Shown: positions 1-13,166 of the stretch, in pieces
How positions within the stretch are numbered: position 1 is the stretch's first letter
Layout: every line of letters begins with the position of its first letter
Origin: Symbiodinium natans
Lineage: Eukaryota > Sar > Dinophyceae > Suessiales > Symbiodiniaceae
DNA length: 64,000 bases
Assembly: GCA_905221605.1 (NCBI GenBank)
Contig: CAJNDS010002117.1
Coordinates: 62,001 to 126,000 of the forward strand
Direction of reading: 5' to 3'
Notes under the pieces: model-generated
Told to the model about the DNA's origin: nothing
What the model saw: only the letters and a program-made list of their open reading frames with translations
Database searches by the model: none
Program-made: the position numbers and the translations under genes

Positions 1-1524
1 CCAGTGTTTTTCACCGGCAAGCTGCCGGAGCTGTGTGCTCTCTTGTGCTCCGATGACAAGGTCTCCACCTGACAAGCCAGGCAACCACGCAAAGCAAAGA
101 GCTCCAAGCCCGAAAATGAGCGCTCTGTCTAGGCAAGCAGACTTGGTGGGACATTCCAAGAGGGGCACTGCGTGGACTGCACAGGAAGGACCGGTGTGCT
201 CACATCTGCTCCAGGCCTTCGGAGCCCAATCTGAGAGAAAAGACCTGCAAGCCACGCAGAGCTGAGCACCCTAAACAAACCCAAGAACAAAGCCCAGCGG
301 TTCACACCTGCTTCGTTCTCTCTGATGCTGAGCTCGGATCCCGCTTTTCCTTTCTGGAGCCCAGTGCCTCGCAGGAGCAAGAGGCCTAAGAAGGCTGAAA
401 AGGGCGGCTTATTTTGCAGGGCTTTACAGTGTGGTTGAACTTACTTGGGTGCAGGTCCTTGAAGGCTTGCCAGATCATCGTGGGCTTGGTTTTGGAACCT
501 TAAATGCCGCCGGCGAATGCAGCAAAAAAGCAGCCAGCGCAGGGAACTTCGCCTTTTTGGTTGGGCCTCTGATGGCCCTGCCTGTCCAGTTTTTAATCCC
601 TCCCTCCGTGTTGGCAATGTTTGGGGTGAGGGGAAGCGGAGCAGCAAGGAACTGGCGCTCTAACCTACTGTTGTCAAAAGCAGCCACTCGTAGTACACAC
701 AAAAACAGGCAAACGTTCAAGCATTCGTTTGCGCGAGGAGCCGGGTGCCAGTCCAAGTATGCCATTCTGCTGCTGGGCATAGAAAAGCCCGGATTCCTGG
801 CCGATGCTCCAGCGGATACTCCAGCGGCTTCAAAGCACCGCAAGTGGACACGTCTCCACGCAAAGACCCACGAAAACTCCACGAATCAACAGTCGACAGA
901 AAACGCAAGCTGGAGGCTATAGGCCTTGAGAGCACATCCCGCAGTCGCCATGAAAGGGTCGGTGCCTGGAGTCTCAAAAAGAGCTGAGCAGTGCAAGGAA
1001 CAAAACAGTCTCTCGCAGCCGATGGGTCCCTGGCTTCCATTCCAAGACACGAAGCGCAGGCTGTCGCGAAACCACCTCCTTTCGTTTTCACTTTGTTCGG
1101 GGGGAAGGAGTCTTACTTAGAGTCGTGGTTCTGCGGTCCAGTCGACCTACCTGATCACTGAGCAGCAGACCCTTCAAGGGAGGATCCCTCCAGATACTTC
1201 TCCCGGAAACTGCAACGATCCTCCGGTACAACTTGGTGTTTGGAATCCAGGTCACTCCGCCCAGCGCTGAGCGCTAACGCACATCCGCCCGTCCTTCTGG
1301 CATTTGCCAGGACAGTCAGCTCCACAGCGAACCCACTGGCCGGTAGCGCTGGCAGATAGATTGAAGTGAGGATTCAGATGTTTGCCGCAGGCAGAACACC
1401 CCGTGCATGTCAATTCAGTGACCTCGCAAGCTGCTGCGAATGGACACGGAGAGGCCATCAGAGAAGGAGACAAACAGTGGGAGAACAAGACACAGGAGTG
1501 TGTGCCCGACAGAGAGGCAGAGAA

Positions 1525-1558
<34 letters not shown>

Positions 1559-3117
1559 CAGCGCAAGAGATCTAGCAGAATAAAAGAAGGAGAGAGAGAT
1601 GGCCTAAATCGGATTAGACGCTTCAGACTCAGGCCCTTTAATGGCGCAACACTTCTTTGACGGATATCCACTCGCTGCCGAGTTGCCCAGCTTGCCGTGT
1701 CTACCTGAAGATGCGTGCGAATGGTTCGGAAAGACAACATGCAAAAGTGAGACACCACGTAATCAAACTAGAAAATTGACAAATAAAGGAGCGTCCAAGG
1801 AGCGATCAATGATGCACGCTGTGGCCTGCGCTGCAGTCCAGGGTAGCATTTCATGAACAACAACAGCCCAACACTGCCCACACTGTGCCATATGAAGCAG
1901 GGTCTTTCTTGCTTGCATTCCCCAAAACGCACCCTCTAGGAACATTCTCAGGCATCTCTTGCAAGGAAACAATTATATCAGCTAGTAGCAGCAATCAAGA
2001 CCATGTGCACGCATCATCTCTGTGCCTCGGGGATCCCAGCAGCACCTCGCGGAGAAAGGGTGCAGCACCCGCGAAGTCCAACGGCAAGGGCACTTTAAAG
2101 GGTACGGATTTATGAACATGTTCTCATGTTCTTGTCTCGTTGGCCTCTGCAAAGTAAACGCCCTCGCGCAAGCTGCCGCGCAGCCTTAAAGGTTTCTGTG
2201 ATCTGGTCGTCAAAGCGATTCGAAGAAAATTGGAGCGCCAGAACGATGAGCCCGGAACTTTGCATGCCAAGCCTGCGGCTGCGGTCCCATGTGCATGGCC
2301 GCCAGGAGCCTACATAACCTACAGCATCCTACAGCATGAGTTTGTCCATCCAGCTTGTCGCAACACTGCCCAAACATGCCCAAACACATCCAAGCCAAGT
2401 CGATGGGACATGAAGCACGATGACATGGATCCTCCTCCCGACTGCCTTGGGCCCTTGATGCAGCGGCAGGCACTCGAGAGTTTGCCTATGGCTGGGTGTC
2501 GGTGTGATGTGATCATCTTGGCATGGTGCATATTAGCCCATGACCAGGGCTCATGACAGAGTCTAATGATGAAACCCCCGACTCAAAACACTGTGGTGGG
2601 CACAGAACTGAATTCACTTGGATCAACTAGTCTTACGCTGGTCTGTAGAATCCGTGAGAACTCCCGATTGACAGGCAGAGGCACGTTTCCCGAGATGCGG
2701 TGACGAGAGCAGGGCGCCCGAATTCATCGGTACTACCAATTGTCGAGTGTGAGACATATCATGGCATGCAACTTAAGAGAGTAGCCAACTTGCCCAGCAA
2801 CAAATAACAAATATTTCAGCATCTGAAACCGATCACACCTTCGAAGCTTCTCGAGACCCTCGGGCCGATATCCTGCACGGGTGAACATGGCTGAAAGGCT
2901 GACGGGGGCAATAAGGTGCTTGAGACAGAGCTTCGTGGAACTGTGGAGAAGGCATTTTAACATATGAATGTTTGTTGTCTGCGCATCTGATCTCTGGATC
3001 CTGGAGGTGCTTCGGGATAAGCTGCCGCTTGACTGGCGCCTTCGGCGGTAGAATCCGTTAAGAGCACATCAGCTGACCGAGGAAAATCGAGGTGCAGGCC
3101 CTGCAGAGATCTTTGAC
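1..3117. other. No gene supported
   Basis: Short overlapping open frames occur on both strands, but none shows a recognisable domain, a convincing pair of splice sites or a reading frame that connects to a neighbour. The only clear structure is an AG-rich microsatellite, listed separately. Intergenic or intronic sequence is the default reading. Confidence 0.5.
1516..1560. repeat. AG/CT dinucleotide microsatellite
   Basis: An interrupted run of AG units, read as CT on the minus strand. The serine/leucine-rich and arginine/glutamate-rich open frames that cross it are products of the repeat and are not proposed as proteins. Confidence 0.85.
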
Positions 3118-4744
3118 CTTATCAAACAATGTCACCCATGAATGACGGAAGTCAACAAGCCTATGATGCTTGGGCTCCGACTCCTCTCTTGTATCGTCCC
3201 CTTGTGCGACTGACTGGCTCCTGGCATGGCCCCCAACTGCGCGACTTCCGCCGTGAGCGGTCGAGAAATAAGGGATGGCGCAACACAAAGCAGCGCAGGC
3301 TGTCCTCTGCCTCTTACTTTCGCGCTTCTTCTTCTGGAGCTCTCGGGCATGAGTACGCATGAACCTTATCCCAAGCGAAGGTTCCCGATGCTCGCATCAG
3401 GCTGGCAAGCGTGACACGCAAACACCAACAAATTCGCCCGTGCGAGCCTCGGCCCAATGTGTCATTTGTTAAGTCACTGGCAGGTCAATCTGCTGAAGCT
3501 TGATCTCGGAGATGTAGTTGTTGTGGATTCCAAACTGGCAGGATGCAAAGTACAAAAAGGGTCCTACGAGGCTCCCACATGCTCTCCCCTAGGACGGTAC
3601 GCTGAGCGGTATGACAGAGAGCAGTATGCTTTGAGTACAATCCGAGTAAACACATGTTGCTATTTTCTGAGAGAGCAACTTTGCAAATTTGGCCTCGGTC
3701 ATCGAGAGGTGCTCTGCCTTCTGTAGCAACTTCAGGAACACCTGCGGATTGCTCGCCGGAACAGCATCCAGACCATCTCTCACAGACACCTCCTTCGCTG
3801 AACTATACAACTCCTCTTTCTCTTTGCTTGTATCACGAAGGCAAATTGTTTCCGAAAAATTGTCGCTTGGCTTCTGAAGCCTGCGCCCAAGAAAGGCATG
3901 CGGTTGCCTCCGTTTCGGGACTGACCTCGCTTCATTCCGCGATTTCACCACTGATTGTCGCGGTCTTCTGCTCTTCCTTCGCTATGAACCATCCCTTAAG
4001 GCCTTACAGGACTTGCACAGGCAGGCACTCCCTCCTCCCTAGTTTCTTGCTCAGTTTATTTTCATTTTTCCGTTGGCTCTTCCATGTGCTTCCTTCTCTG
4101 ATCTTCTCTACTCCCTAGAGCCTCTTGAGGTCAAGTCAATGAGTCAATACCCCTACAATGACCATGACACGCAACCCCCCGCACATCCACTACCCTCCGC
4201 TGCCGCGGTGCTCGTTGGACACCAGGCCTCCGCCGCCTCATCTGTGAAGTAGTTGTCCTGCTCTCGTGACACTCCTTGCCCTTGCACTCGTGGCACTCGC
4301 GGGCCATTGCCCCTGGAAAGGTCATTGCCTCGAAACTCAACTTCGTGATGAACTTGTTCTGCAAGATAACCTTCAGAACGACAACTTTGCTCTGGGTGGT
4401 GAGGGTGGTAAGTAAGCTGTTCTGTGCCTCTGCGACGAACTCCATGGCATCATCTCGTATGTTGTTTCCTTTGGCATCTTGGCACGACCAGGAACTTACC
4501 CAATTTTTTGCTCAAGCTGCAAGACTTTCAACTTGCACTGAAGCCCATCAAAACCCCTTCTCATCTGCTCTCAGCTTTTCTCAATCCGTTTAACACTCGA
4601 GCCTGAGCAGTCCAATTCCTGCAGGTGTGTGTTGAGCAGCAGCGCCTAGGCACCGCCGTGCAATGTGCATCAACACTTTTGCCGCTTGTGGAGGTGCAAA
4701 GCCTCAAAGAGGTGCTTGACTGCATCGTCACGCAAGCGGTTCAC
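3118..4744 (-). CDS. Coiled-coil protein of unknown function, partial mini-exon gene
   Basis: Several minus-strand fragments look like exons of one helical, charged protein. One begins at 4744 after an AG and reads VNRLRDDAVKHLFEALHLHK. Another, 4564-4500, reads MRRGFDGLQCKLKVLQLE and onward and ends at a textbook GTAAGT donor. A third, about 3873-3673, contains SKEKEELYSSAKEVSVRDG followed by a leucine/lysine-rich helix. A fourth, 3200-3118, reads GDDTREESEPKHHRLVDF and onward and ends at AAG|GT. Hydrophobic and charged residues alternate as in coiled coils. Start, stop and the exons between were not resolved, so the true gene may be longer than shown. No family is recognised. That all four belong to one gene is an inference from shared strand and proximity. 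Confidence 0.45.
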
Positions 4745-7090
4745 CTCAGGCGCGCTTGCGATATGCCCCGGTCTAAGCTGTATGTGGGTCCAGGTTCAGT
4801 GCAGTTAAGGCTCGCTACAGGCTGGGGTCTTCACACGGATATCCAATGATCGGAGTCGGCAGTTTTTCCGCAATGCCTTCGGCAGGCAAAGGTCATCAAG
4901 GTCACCGACTGCAAGTTGAGTTGCTGTCTGAAAGCTACCAAGCAGCCCACCCTCCGTTCCTCACAAGATCTGAACGTCATGGCGCACGAACCGTGCTGTG
5001 AAACATTCAGTACGCATGCTAAAGGACAGGGATACCGACATAGCAAGGACAGGGATACCGACATAGCTATGTTACCCGAGACCGAAGAGACATCGATACT
5101 CAACAATAAACCTAATGGACAGGCACGTGGCTTGTCCCCACCTGGCCGTGGGACATGTCCCGGCTCCGCCCACGTGTGTCGTGCACCGTGGCGGGTCTTG
5201 CAGGTTGAAACTTCCGCACCCTGTCGGGCTGTATCATCCAGCGAGTTCGCGCCGAGCGAAAGCTATGAACATGAATGAGGAAGGAGTCCCAGAAGTGTAC
5301 TTCGCAATGCGCGACCGATTCCCAGATTACCCAAATATATGCGGTTCGTCCGACTGCCCACCCAAAACACTCCGACACGATAGTCTCCGCGGCCTTGAGC
5401 GGAACCGTTCAGCTCGTGCATCCAGGCCCCAACACCCAAAACCGACGACCCGAGACCATTGCACAACGGTACCACGCACGGACAACTCGCTGGAGACTAC
5501 CGTTAGAGTTGTGGGTCCCGTCGCTTCCCCATCGAGCGACCGGTACACGAACCTGATACGATGGCGAGCACCATAAGGCATGGGTTAGCCAGGGCGTTGT
5601 GTGCTGAAATCGGTTTTCGCGGACATCGTCCCGCTCCGATTGGCCAGTTCACAACATGAGCATGTGACATGACAAGTGCATTCCACGGCCCGTCGAATTT
5701 GCTTTACATCGAAGCCCCCTGTTACCAGTGATCACCACGAGGAGGTGCCCCACGTTGATCGCCACTCTGAGTCATGTCAGTCCATGCTGGGAGAAATGTA
5801 GCCCAATACTATTCAGCAAATCGTACCGCGAACCTAGAAGCCTCGTCCATACAGCCCGTTAGAACGACTTCGTGCAACAAGTGTTGCGCTTATTTACAAT
5901 GCCAAAGTTGTGAGCCTCACCTAAGACCCCGCTCATGCCGAAAGGGCCTTAGCTATTGCCTTGCCACCGATGCTGGTGATTCCGTTGGCGCGAACGCCTG
6001 ACTTCACCATCCCTGCTGATTCACGCAAGCGCAAACCGGGATCATCTGAGCTATGCACTGAGCTTGGACACCTTGCTGTAACTGCAGAGGGCCTATGCAG
6101 TGCACAACCACAGCAGCTCAAGGGAAGGTGCAGTTTCGTGCCTTCGCCAAGGCAACAGCGCCCGCATCCCCAATCTCGTTTAAACCTCACCACAGCGCAT
6201 TCAGCAAAACAATCGGCAGCTCATCCTCAGGAGTCTCTTCCAAGGCAAAGGCCAAGATCCAAATGTCTCAACGTTGGGCACTTCTCGACTGCACTCCCGA
6301 TAGCAGCACCTCCATCCTGACTTCCATTCTAGAAAGCTGGACTCTGAACGTCTCGGAAGGTGTGACGGATGCTATTGAAGGAAGACCGTCTCTGCGACAA
6401 TAGTCTCGGGTACACCTAAGCTGAGGGCCTTGAGGATGTGGTTGTCAAAAAGTCTCAGCTCCTTTAAGGTGCGAGAGGAGGACACGAACCTGACGTCTCA
6501 CACGTCAGCTTCCTCTCAACAGCGTGTCTCAGCACATGAGATGCAATGACATTCTCACATAGCTGGTGTGTGAACTGCAGCATACTGCTTCAATGCTTGG
6601 CAACATTTACATTTCACGCACTACCCGATCTCAGCCAGCAGGCAGCACGCATGAAGAGTGGGATTATTCTGAGCATTCCGGAGCATGTAATTACCTTGCG
6701 AGCTGGGGATTACCACATCTGCGGCATTGCTGTTTGGTCGCGTTGGGGTGGGCCTAAGAGGTGGTGTAGACATGGAAATCAGTACATGTCCTATGTCTGA
6801 GCTCTTGACTCAGCAAGCGCTATGGCGCCCGTGTCCTGCTTGTCTTTGGCGAAATGGTAATCACTTGTGGGAAGAACGCATTTCAGAAGCGTGACGCACA
6901 GCGACGCACCAGATTAGAAGCTGCTGTGCACTCATCGGAATCTCATAGCTGCAAAGATTGGCAAAGATTGGCAGCTGAGTAATATAGTTTCAGCAGCACC
7001 GGTACTTTCTAGCAAGAACTCCACTCCCGGTGACTGTTTATTTCTATCACCCCACTCCTCCTCCCTCATGCAGATTGTTATGTTCTACTG
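4745..7090. other. Spacer with one unassigned plus-strand open frame
   Basis: No gene is supported. A plus-strand open frame at about 6095-6403 has a serine/lysine-rich composition that could be coding (it includes SSSSGVSSKAKAKIQ), but it matches no family I know and has no obvious partner exons. Around 5.1-5.6 kb both strands stay open for 70-150 codons, which is typical of GC-rich non-coding sequence. It may be a decayed mobile element. Confidence 0.35.
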
Positions 7091-7333
7091 TCATATTTCA
7101 AAGAAGTCGAGAGGGTGACCAGAATCTATCTGAGCCAGGACCCCGACCCCGATGCCATTAGCATCCAGCGTGAGGACTTCGAGCACACCCTGGCCCCAAC
7201 ACACGCTGACATAACGCGCGCCTCAACAGTGATGCTACGGGGCAAGGAGGCACCTGCTGAATCAGGGCTTCTGCAACGGCCCCCACGCCAGCATCCGACA
7301 GATTGTTGTGCTGGAGGTTGAGGTCCAGAAGAA
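7091..7333 (-). CDS. Leucine-rich-repeat protein, 3' exons
   Basis: Two consecutive exons encode leucine-rich repeats of the ribonuclease-inhibitor type. Exon 7333-7254 contains LLDLNLQHNNLSDAGVGAV and then AEALIQQ, matching the LxxLxLxxNxLxxxGxxxLAxAL pattern, and ends at CAG|GT. Exon 7189-7091 reads GVLEVLTLDANGIGVGVLAQ, a second repeat, and runs to a TGA stop at 7091-7093. The two join in phase 0. Such repeats usually form curved protein-binding surfaces. Upstream exons are expected at higher coordinates: a fragment around 7.88-7.95 kb (VGARILAEGCC) could be one, but was not proven. The N-terminus and any other domain are unknown. The repeat identity is seen in the sequence; the role is inferred. 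Confidence 0.65.
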
Positions 7334-9910
7334 CTGATCAGAGAGGCATATCGAAGTAAGCATCGCAGACAATCGCAGATCATCACAGCCTTCTGCTGTT
7401 TACTGAGAGGCAACTCCCGGCCTGCATTCGTTGACAAGCCTTTGGCCAAAATGAAAGCTTCTTCTGGACCAAAACACACGTGCCTCGCCAGAAGGCTGGG
7501 GTCTGGAACAAACAACAAAGGCAAACAAAGGTCTGCTGCCTGAAGTCTAGCTTGGTAACATGACCTGCAAGCCAGCATTTCAATCACAATTGGCAGACTG
7601 ATCAGTTGACCTTGCAGCCGTACTCAGCCGTATGCAGCCACGCCGCTGTTCGTTGAGATATCATTCGAGAGCGCTAAGAGGCCAGACCGCGAAATGTTTG
7701 CGAGTGAGGCCTTGGCCGAATCCGCTTCTAACTCTTTCAGTGGCTTTCAGATGATTTGGCGTGGCCCATGGCACTTCACGGCACTTCATGACACCGTGGC
7801 CTCCTCAACGTCCTCGTTGATGCGAACATTGAGCCGAACCACCTCTGGAAGTCACAGGCGAAGTGCCAGCTTCGATTGGTGTGACAGCAGCCTTCGGCGA
7901 GAATCCGCGCACCAACTGAGGCTTGTCCTGTCCAAGCTGTCATTTGCCCTCGGATGATCAACAAGATGAACGCGGCCTTCTTTGGAAAGAGCACAATCGG
8001 CATATGCTAACACACACATGTACTCGTGGAGGGGCGCAGGGTGGCAGACGGGGGGAAGGCTGGAGCTGGATGTGCGTATGTCTGGTCTGTGTGCACTCTT
8101 CGCATGCTGCCTGTTGTGAGCGATCTGAAATCAAGGTATAGTTCATAGTGAAAACGGGAAAGGATGAATGTTGTGGTAAAGAACCTGACCTAAAAGCTAC
8201 TGTAGCCAAGGGAGCCGAAATTTTACGGAGTCATGGAATGCTTTGTGGCATGGCAGTCCTGCAGATGTTCTCAATGACTCAACACATATAGAATCGAAAG
8301 ACATGAAGGTCAGGAAAAGAAGGTAACAAGCACCTGTCACGCATGGTGCTGAACTTTCCTTTCGCAGATTCTGTAGATCCGCAATGTCGCATCAGTCCAG
8401 AGCGGATGTCCAGGTGAGTTCGAAGTTTCCACACAGCACTATAGCTATTGCGAGGGTAGCTGCAATAATCCCGAGTGTTCCGTCTGAGCATGTCCTGTTT
8501 GTCGACCAGCTTAAAATGGATATCTCATGAGCATATGCCGCAACTAGGGTAGAGACTCGCAAAACAACGGTATGTACAGTATGCATGCCGCTGAATGCCA
8601 ATCTTCACGTCAAGGACTGGGCCTCAAGGCAGTGTGCCAGGCAGCCCCATGCCAGATCTGCGTGCATCTGTTCAGGCCAGTGCTGTGAAGAGAGTGGCGA
8701 CGTTGCTCTGGAAGTCTCAGGTGAGCCCTGGGTTGTCTTGTGTCTGATGCGGCGTGGTGGCTGTCATGCTTGTGACTCCAGAAGGCAACCACCCGCAGAT
8801 TTGAGTCTAGGGCCGGCATCATGAGGTTCAAGTGGTTCAAGCTGCCTGCAACCTCGTCCTGGTGCCAAAACAATTGCATCGCAACAGCACAAGGACCCTC
8901 GGGAAAAGGATGGATGTAACCAAGCATGACACCCATGCTCGCTCTGTCCATGTGCATGTTGCCCATCTTGTGACCTCACACAGAGAGGCGCAGGCCTCCA
9001 AGAGTTGCAGGAAGAGCGCTTCATTGGGTGATGCCTCGGAGAAAAGGAACTAAGCGGATCCGAATGATTCAACTGCTGCTTTACTGATTCAAGCCGTCAG
9101 GGCATTCAAGTTAGATTGCACGATATTATATTGCAGCCTGGCCTCATTCGACAACGCCTCGGTCCTGCCAGCCTGTGGACCACAGAAGCTACAAGAACAT
9201 CGAGTCACATCTGACTCCAACCGGCATGTGCTGAAGCGGGCTGCCTCAAAAGCTCCTGGTGAGGAGCTTGTTGCTCTTGTTGCATTCGAGCCTCAGGGCC
9301 ATGTACGGTACTCTTCGACCTTTCACCAGCACTGCCTTCAAGTCAGCTTCAAGACATGTTCTAGCAAAGGTCCGAGCTCACTGTCTGCATGCCTTCCCAA
9401 GGGTATATGGAAATTTGCGTGCATGTGCATGCATGCGCCGAACAGCCAAAATACATTATCTTACGGGTTGAAGCCTGAACAAGGCGTATGAGCTCGAGAT
9501 GGGGTCAGCAAGTTCATCCTGCCAGGCACAAGCTTCAATTGCTGCTAATAAATCGTCATCAGTCGCGCCTTGAGCTAGATTTGCTCTGGGACTGCGCTGG
9601 CCTCAACAGAACTTCCGTTCTCTCTGACTGCCCCCGATACAGTAGTACGACCCAGACAGCCCAGACATGGACGGAAGAATCACCGCTGGAGACTCTCGCA
9701 GCATCTGCTGGATGTCCTTTAGCTCGCACCGGTGTACCAATAGCCTGCAGCTCCAGTCTAGCGGTGCATGTCCTGTTCGGCTGCAGCTTCAGCTCGCCCC
9801 TGCTCCTCGAGCATGAATTGATGTTTGGAGTAGCGGAGTAACGTGCATTTAGAAGTGGCATGATGTGGCATGTGCGAATATGTGTGAATGCCACTGGGCC
9901 AATGCATTGC
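7334..9910. other. Unresolved region, probably introns and weak exon fragments
   Basis: No complete gene is supported. Minus-strand scraps at about 9.69-9.73 kb (ELKDIQQMLRESPA) and 8.82-8.86 kb (SLNHLNLMMPALDSN) look coding and could extend the leucine-rich-repeat gene to the left or the acidic gene to the right. Their boundaries could not be set. The rest shows no features. Confidence 0.35.
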
Positions 9911-11346
9911 CTCGAGAGCCTCTTGAACAACCTCATCGTCCGTGTCAGGCTCCTCGAGAAAACGCACAGATCGAGCAACTCCTTTCCATTCCTTTCGGTA
10001 AGCAGCATGTCAATGTGGTTGCATGTGGCAGGCTTTCAGCCTGCATAATCAAGCGATTGTGAGTGATCCCGTGTTGCTATGCAACAGAAATTGCTTCAGA
10101 CATTTCAAGACTCTCGGGAAATTCGAGAAGCAGGCTGTCTGGCTAACTCCACTTCCGTCGCACAAGCGCGCGATCGGCGAGGACAGCGCAAAGCCAATTC
10201 GGGAACCACCAGTCCGTCATGCCACTACGCAAAACGACTCTTCAGGTATACACTTCGGGACAGTCAGTAGTCAGCAGTGAGGGGTCTCCTCACACTTTCA
10301 TTACTTTGCAATTCGCTAATGTGACGCCACATGACGGCTTCATTGTTGCCAGTTGTTGCCAGCATGTTGCCAGCTTTGGCAACGTGTTGGACTCGCCACT
10401 AGTAGCCAGGTATTCTCCCCATAGGCATTGGAACCGGTTCCGTCTTTTACTTCACCCTTGCAGTCCCTTGCAGAAATGGGGCTTGGTAGTGTGGCGGGGA
10501 TGGGGTGACATGAGAATGAATAGAAATCCGAGGAAGGAGTGCGATATACTACCGACATCTGACGATGCAGAAAGCCCGCCTCCACATGATCCTGATCTGA
10601 ACCTCAAGTGTTGGGCACAGGTATCCATGCAACATGCTGCAGACAAATCAGGACAAATCCCTACGGTTGGTGCACGTTGGCACACATGGGCGCCGCACGC
10701 ACAGTGGAGAGCTGCCCAGCGTTGGCCATCGCCGACGTGCTTCTTGGGTTGAGACCCAGGTCGTTCATCATCGCTTCGAGCATCGACCAAGCCCGCGATC
10801 GGCCACCCTAGACAGGCTTCAAGTACGCTACCGACATCCAGCAGACCTTCTAGCTTCTCTAACGTGACAGCCTCTCCCACGTCAACAGGCGACAGCACCT
10901 GAAATGTGAACGACACGGCACTGGGTTGACTCCAGGTTCGCTTTGATCTGAGATGACCACCTCTGACCGAGGAAAGCCTTCCCATTCGCTCTCCTGTCGC
11001 AAACAATCACTAGACTGTGAATATGGCATCGACGTGACTTGACATGCAAGCTCAAAAGCAGCGCGTCTTGCTTCTCGACACGGTACCTCGTCGTCGTCCA
11101 CCAGCCGCTCGGTCGTACCTCTGCACTTGTTGCATAGTCTTAGACTCTTGGATCTTAGAACTTAGTATACTATAGCTCTGTTGGAAGTCGAGACACTGCC
11201 TGCACATTTGGCTGCTTCCAGTTGCTGTCCCAAGAGCCCTATGACCTGGCAGGCGTGCTTCTCTGTATGGATGTTACTCCAGGCACATTTTTCCACTTCG
11301 CCTCAGCAGCATCCATCTCACGCTCCTCCTCGCCATCAGGGTGGCA
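9911..11346 (-). CDS. Candidate J-domain-like gene with acidic mini-exons
   Basis: Minus-strand exons with clean boundaries lie at 11346-11278 (CHPDGEEEREMDAAEAKWKN, ending at a GTAACA donor), 11107-11039 (RLVDDDEVPCREARRAAFEL and onward, GT donor) and 9952-9911 (EPDTDDEVVQEALE, followed by a GC donor). Coding-like frames between them include SMLEAMMNDLGLNPRSTSA near 10.75 kb and VTLEKLEGLLDVGSVLEACL near 10.85 kb. The first exon has an HPD tripeptide followed about 10 residues later by AAEAKW, the layout of the end of helix II and helix III of a DnaJ J-domain. J-domain proteins activate Hsp70. The conserved helix I/II part was not found upstream, so the family call is tentative. Start and stop were not identified. 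Confidence 0.4.
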
Positions 11347-12842
11347 CTTATCATCGTCAACCGGCTCTTAAACATCAAGTTGTGTCTGAATGAACCGGGC
11401 TGGAAGGCAAAGTGCACCTCTGTCTACATGATTGAAGCTCAACTTCAGGCAGCAGCTTACACACCGGCATGTCTGTGACGAGGCCGCTGCATGCACACCA
11501 ACGAACATCAGGCCTTCTCATTCCACGGCAACTCGACGCCCAATCGCCTGCTTGCATCATGCCTGGCGTGACGCTGGGAAGGATCTCGACCGAATACATA
11601 TCAGGTGGTCAGGTCGCATCATGATGCAACTTACCTTCGTGGAAGTTCATTGCTTTCCTTTCTGCGTCTTTGTGCCCTAACTGACTTTGCCAAAGTCCAG
11701 ACGTCCCAGGGGAACAAATTTAAAAGTTGTTCGATTTGCAAGCTTCCCACCCCTTCCCAACGCTTTTTCCGGGCCGTCTGTCCCAGTGATCCACACAGCC
11801 TAGAAACCAGGTTTGAAAAGAGATACTTAGGAGATGCATCCACGCAGCCGCATCGTTGCATAATAAGTAAGCACGCCCATGCGTGTGCCAGCAGTCCGCC
11901 CTTTTCTCGTCGAAGGCGGGCAGTAGCATTAATGCTGCCTTGCTAACGCTGAGCCGCTAAGCTTCACATCGCCCGCTGCTCCTCTATCCACTCCTTTCCG
12001 GCATGCGCCATGACACAACTAAGAGGGGAAGCCCGTCCAAAGAGCATGCCAAACCATCGTCAAGAAACAGCCTCGAACAGTTTGCCCCTGGCATGGAGGT
12101 ATTCCACGCCCTCTACTTCTTCAAGCAGGAACCATGGCCTCCGCGCACATGAACGGACATTCTTGCAGTGTGGCATCCAGAACCATACCAGGGGCCAATT
12201 CTGAGTTCACCACAATCCGTGAGGCTCTCCGAAATCCAGGCCAACCGATCCACCCACAATCCCCAGGCAGAGGGCCTTAGCTGCTGTTGCGTTCAACTGC
12301 GTATGTGCTTGTAAAGCAACTTGCCCATGTGCAAGAAAGTCGCTGCAATTGAGTCAACATCCCCCCCGACATCGACCGAGGCCCTGTTGGAGCGGACATC
12401 ACTTGCCATTGTTTAGCAAGCAAGATGATGAGAGTAGCTGAGCAGCCGTGCCTGAGAATGTCCAAAGGGCCCCGATGGTGTTTCAGAAGGTAGAGCACAA
12501 CTGCTGCAGTCCTCATGGCCTTGCAGGAGAGGCAGAAAACAAAAAGCTATCCGGATCTCTACGCCCACAACTTTTTGCTTTGGGCAAAAGCTCTGGGACC
12601 CCTGACATCAGACCAAAGCCCGTGCATCTTGCTGGATCCATCATCCCCGGCTCCGATGCCATCAGCCTGTACCCGGGAAAAACAGACTCACAGATACTGT
12701 TCATGCTCTGATCATGATCCGTCGTGTTACATTTAGGCTGTGAAGGACACTTCGAAGGACTCCCCAGCTCCTGGGTTGCTGAGTGCAAGACTGGAGGGCA
12801 TGGCTGTGGACCACAAAGCAGCTCGTGCCTTTGCCGGACATC
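11347..12842. other. No gene supported
   Basis: Open frames on both strands are short and mutually overlapping, without domains or paired splice sites. Probably spacer or intron sequence. Confidence 0.4.
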
Positions 12843-13166
12843 TTACGCCCAGAACACCGAGAAGTGCCAGATTTGATCAGATTTGGCAGATGTCAGCTGC
12901 GGCCTGTGCGCAGGCATCTTCTGGAAGCGGGCGCCCCACTCGTGATAGTCCTGAGCCAAAAGCGGGAATCCGAAACCTTGCAAACCTTGCAAACCTTGCA
13001 CCAAGTCGTCGCGCTCCTCCAATTCGTCCACTTTCAGCAGGTGTGCCTCTGCACAGTCACACCCGCTGCAATCTCTGCACGTCTCATGTGTAGTTTGGAC
13101 CGCTGCCTCGGTAGCCGGATCTCTTTGGCTGCTCCTTTGCAGCCGCGACAAGGCTTCGCGCAGGAC
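12843..13166 (-). CDS. Coiled-coil exon and possible 3' end, unknown protein
   Basis: An exon starts after AAG at 13166 (VLREALSRLQRSSQRDPATE and onward), continues through AHLLKVDELEERDDLVQ and reaches a GT donor at 12994. It is 57 codons plus one base. If not spliced there, the same frame runs on to a stop at 12843, giving a 108-residue C-terminus ending in HFSVFWA. A coding-like frame just upstream (RSVDPENLEHRLATCLQ, near 13.3 kb) may be the previous exon. The protein is predicted to be helical and charged. I recognise no family. The donor lies in a 9-base tandem repeat, described under findings. Confidence 0.5.
   Translation of the reverse strand, partial: VLREALSRLQRSSQRDPATEAAVQTTHETCRDCSGCDCAEAHLLKVDELEERDDLVQGLQGLQGFGFPLLAQDYHEWGARFQKMPAHRPQLTSAKSDQIWHFSVFWA
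12978..13005. repeat. Three 9-base units spanning a splice donor
   Basis: The minus strand has three tandem GTTTGCAAG-type units right at the exon end. Each places AAG in front of GTTT and so recreates a potential splice donor. Confidence 0.7.
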
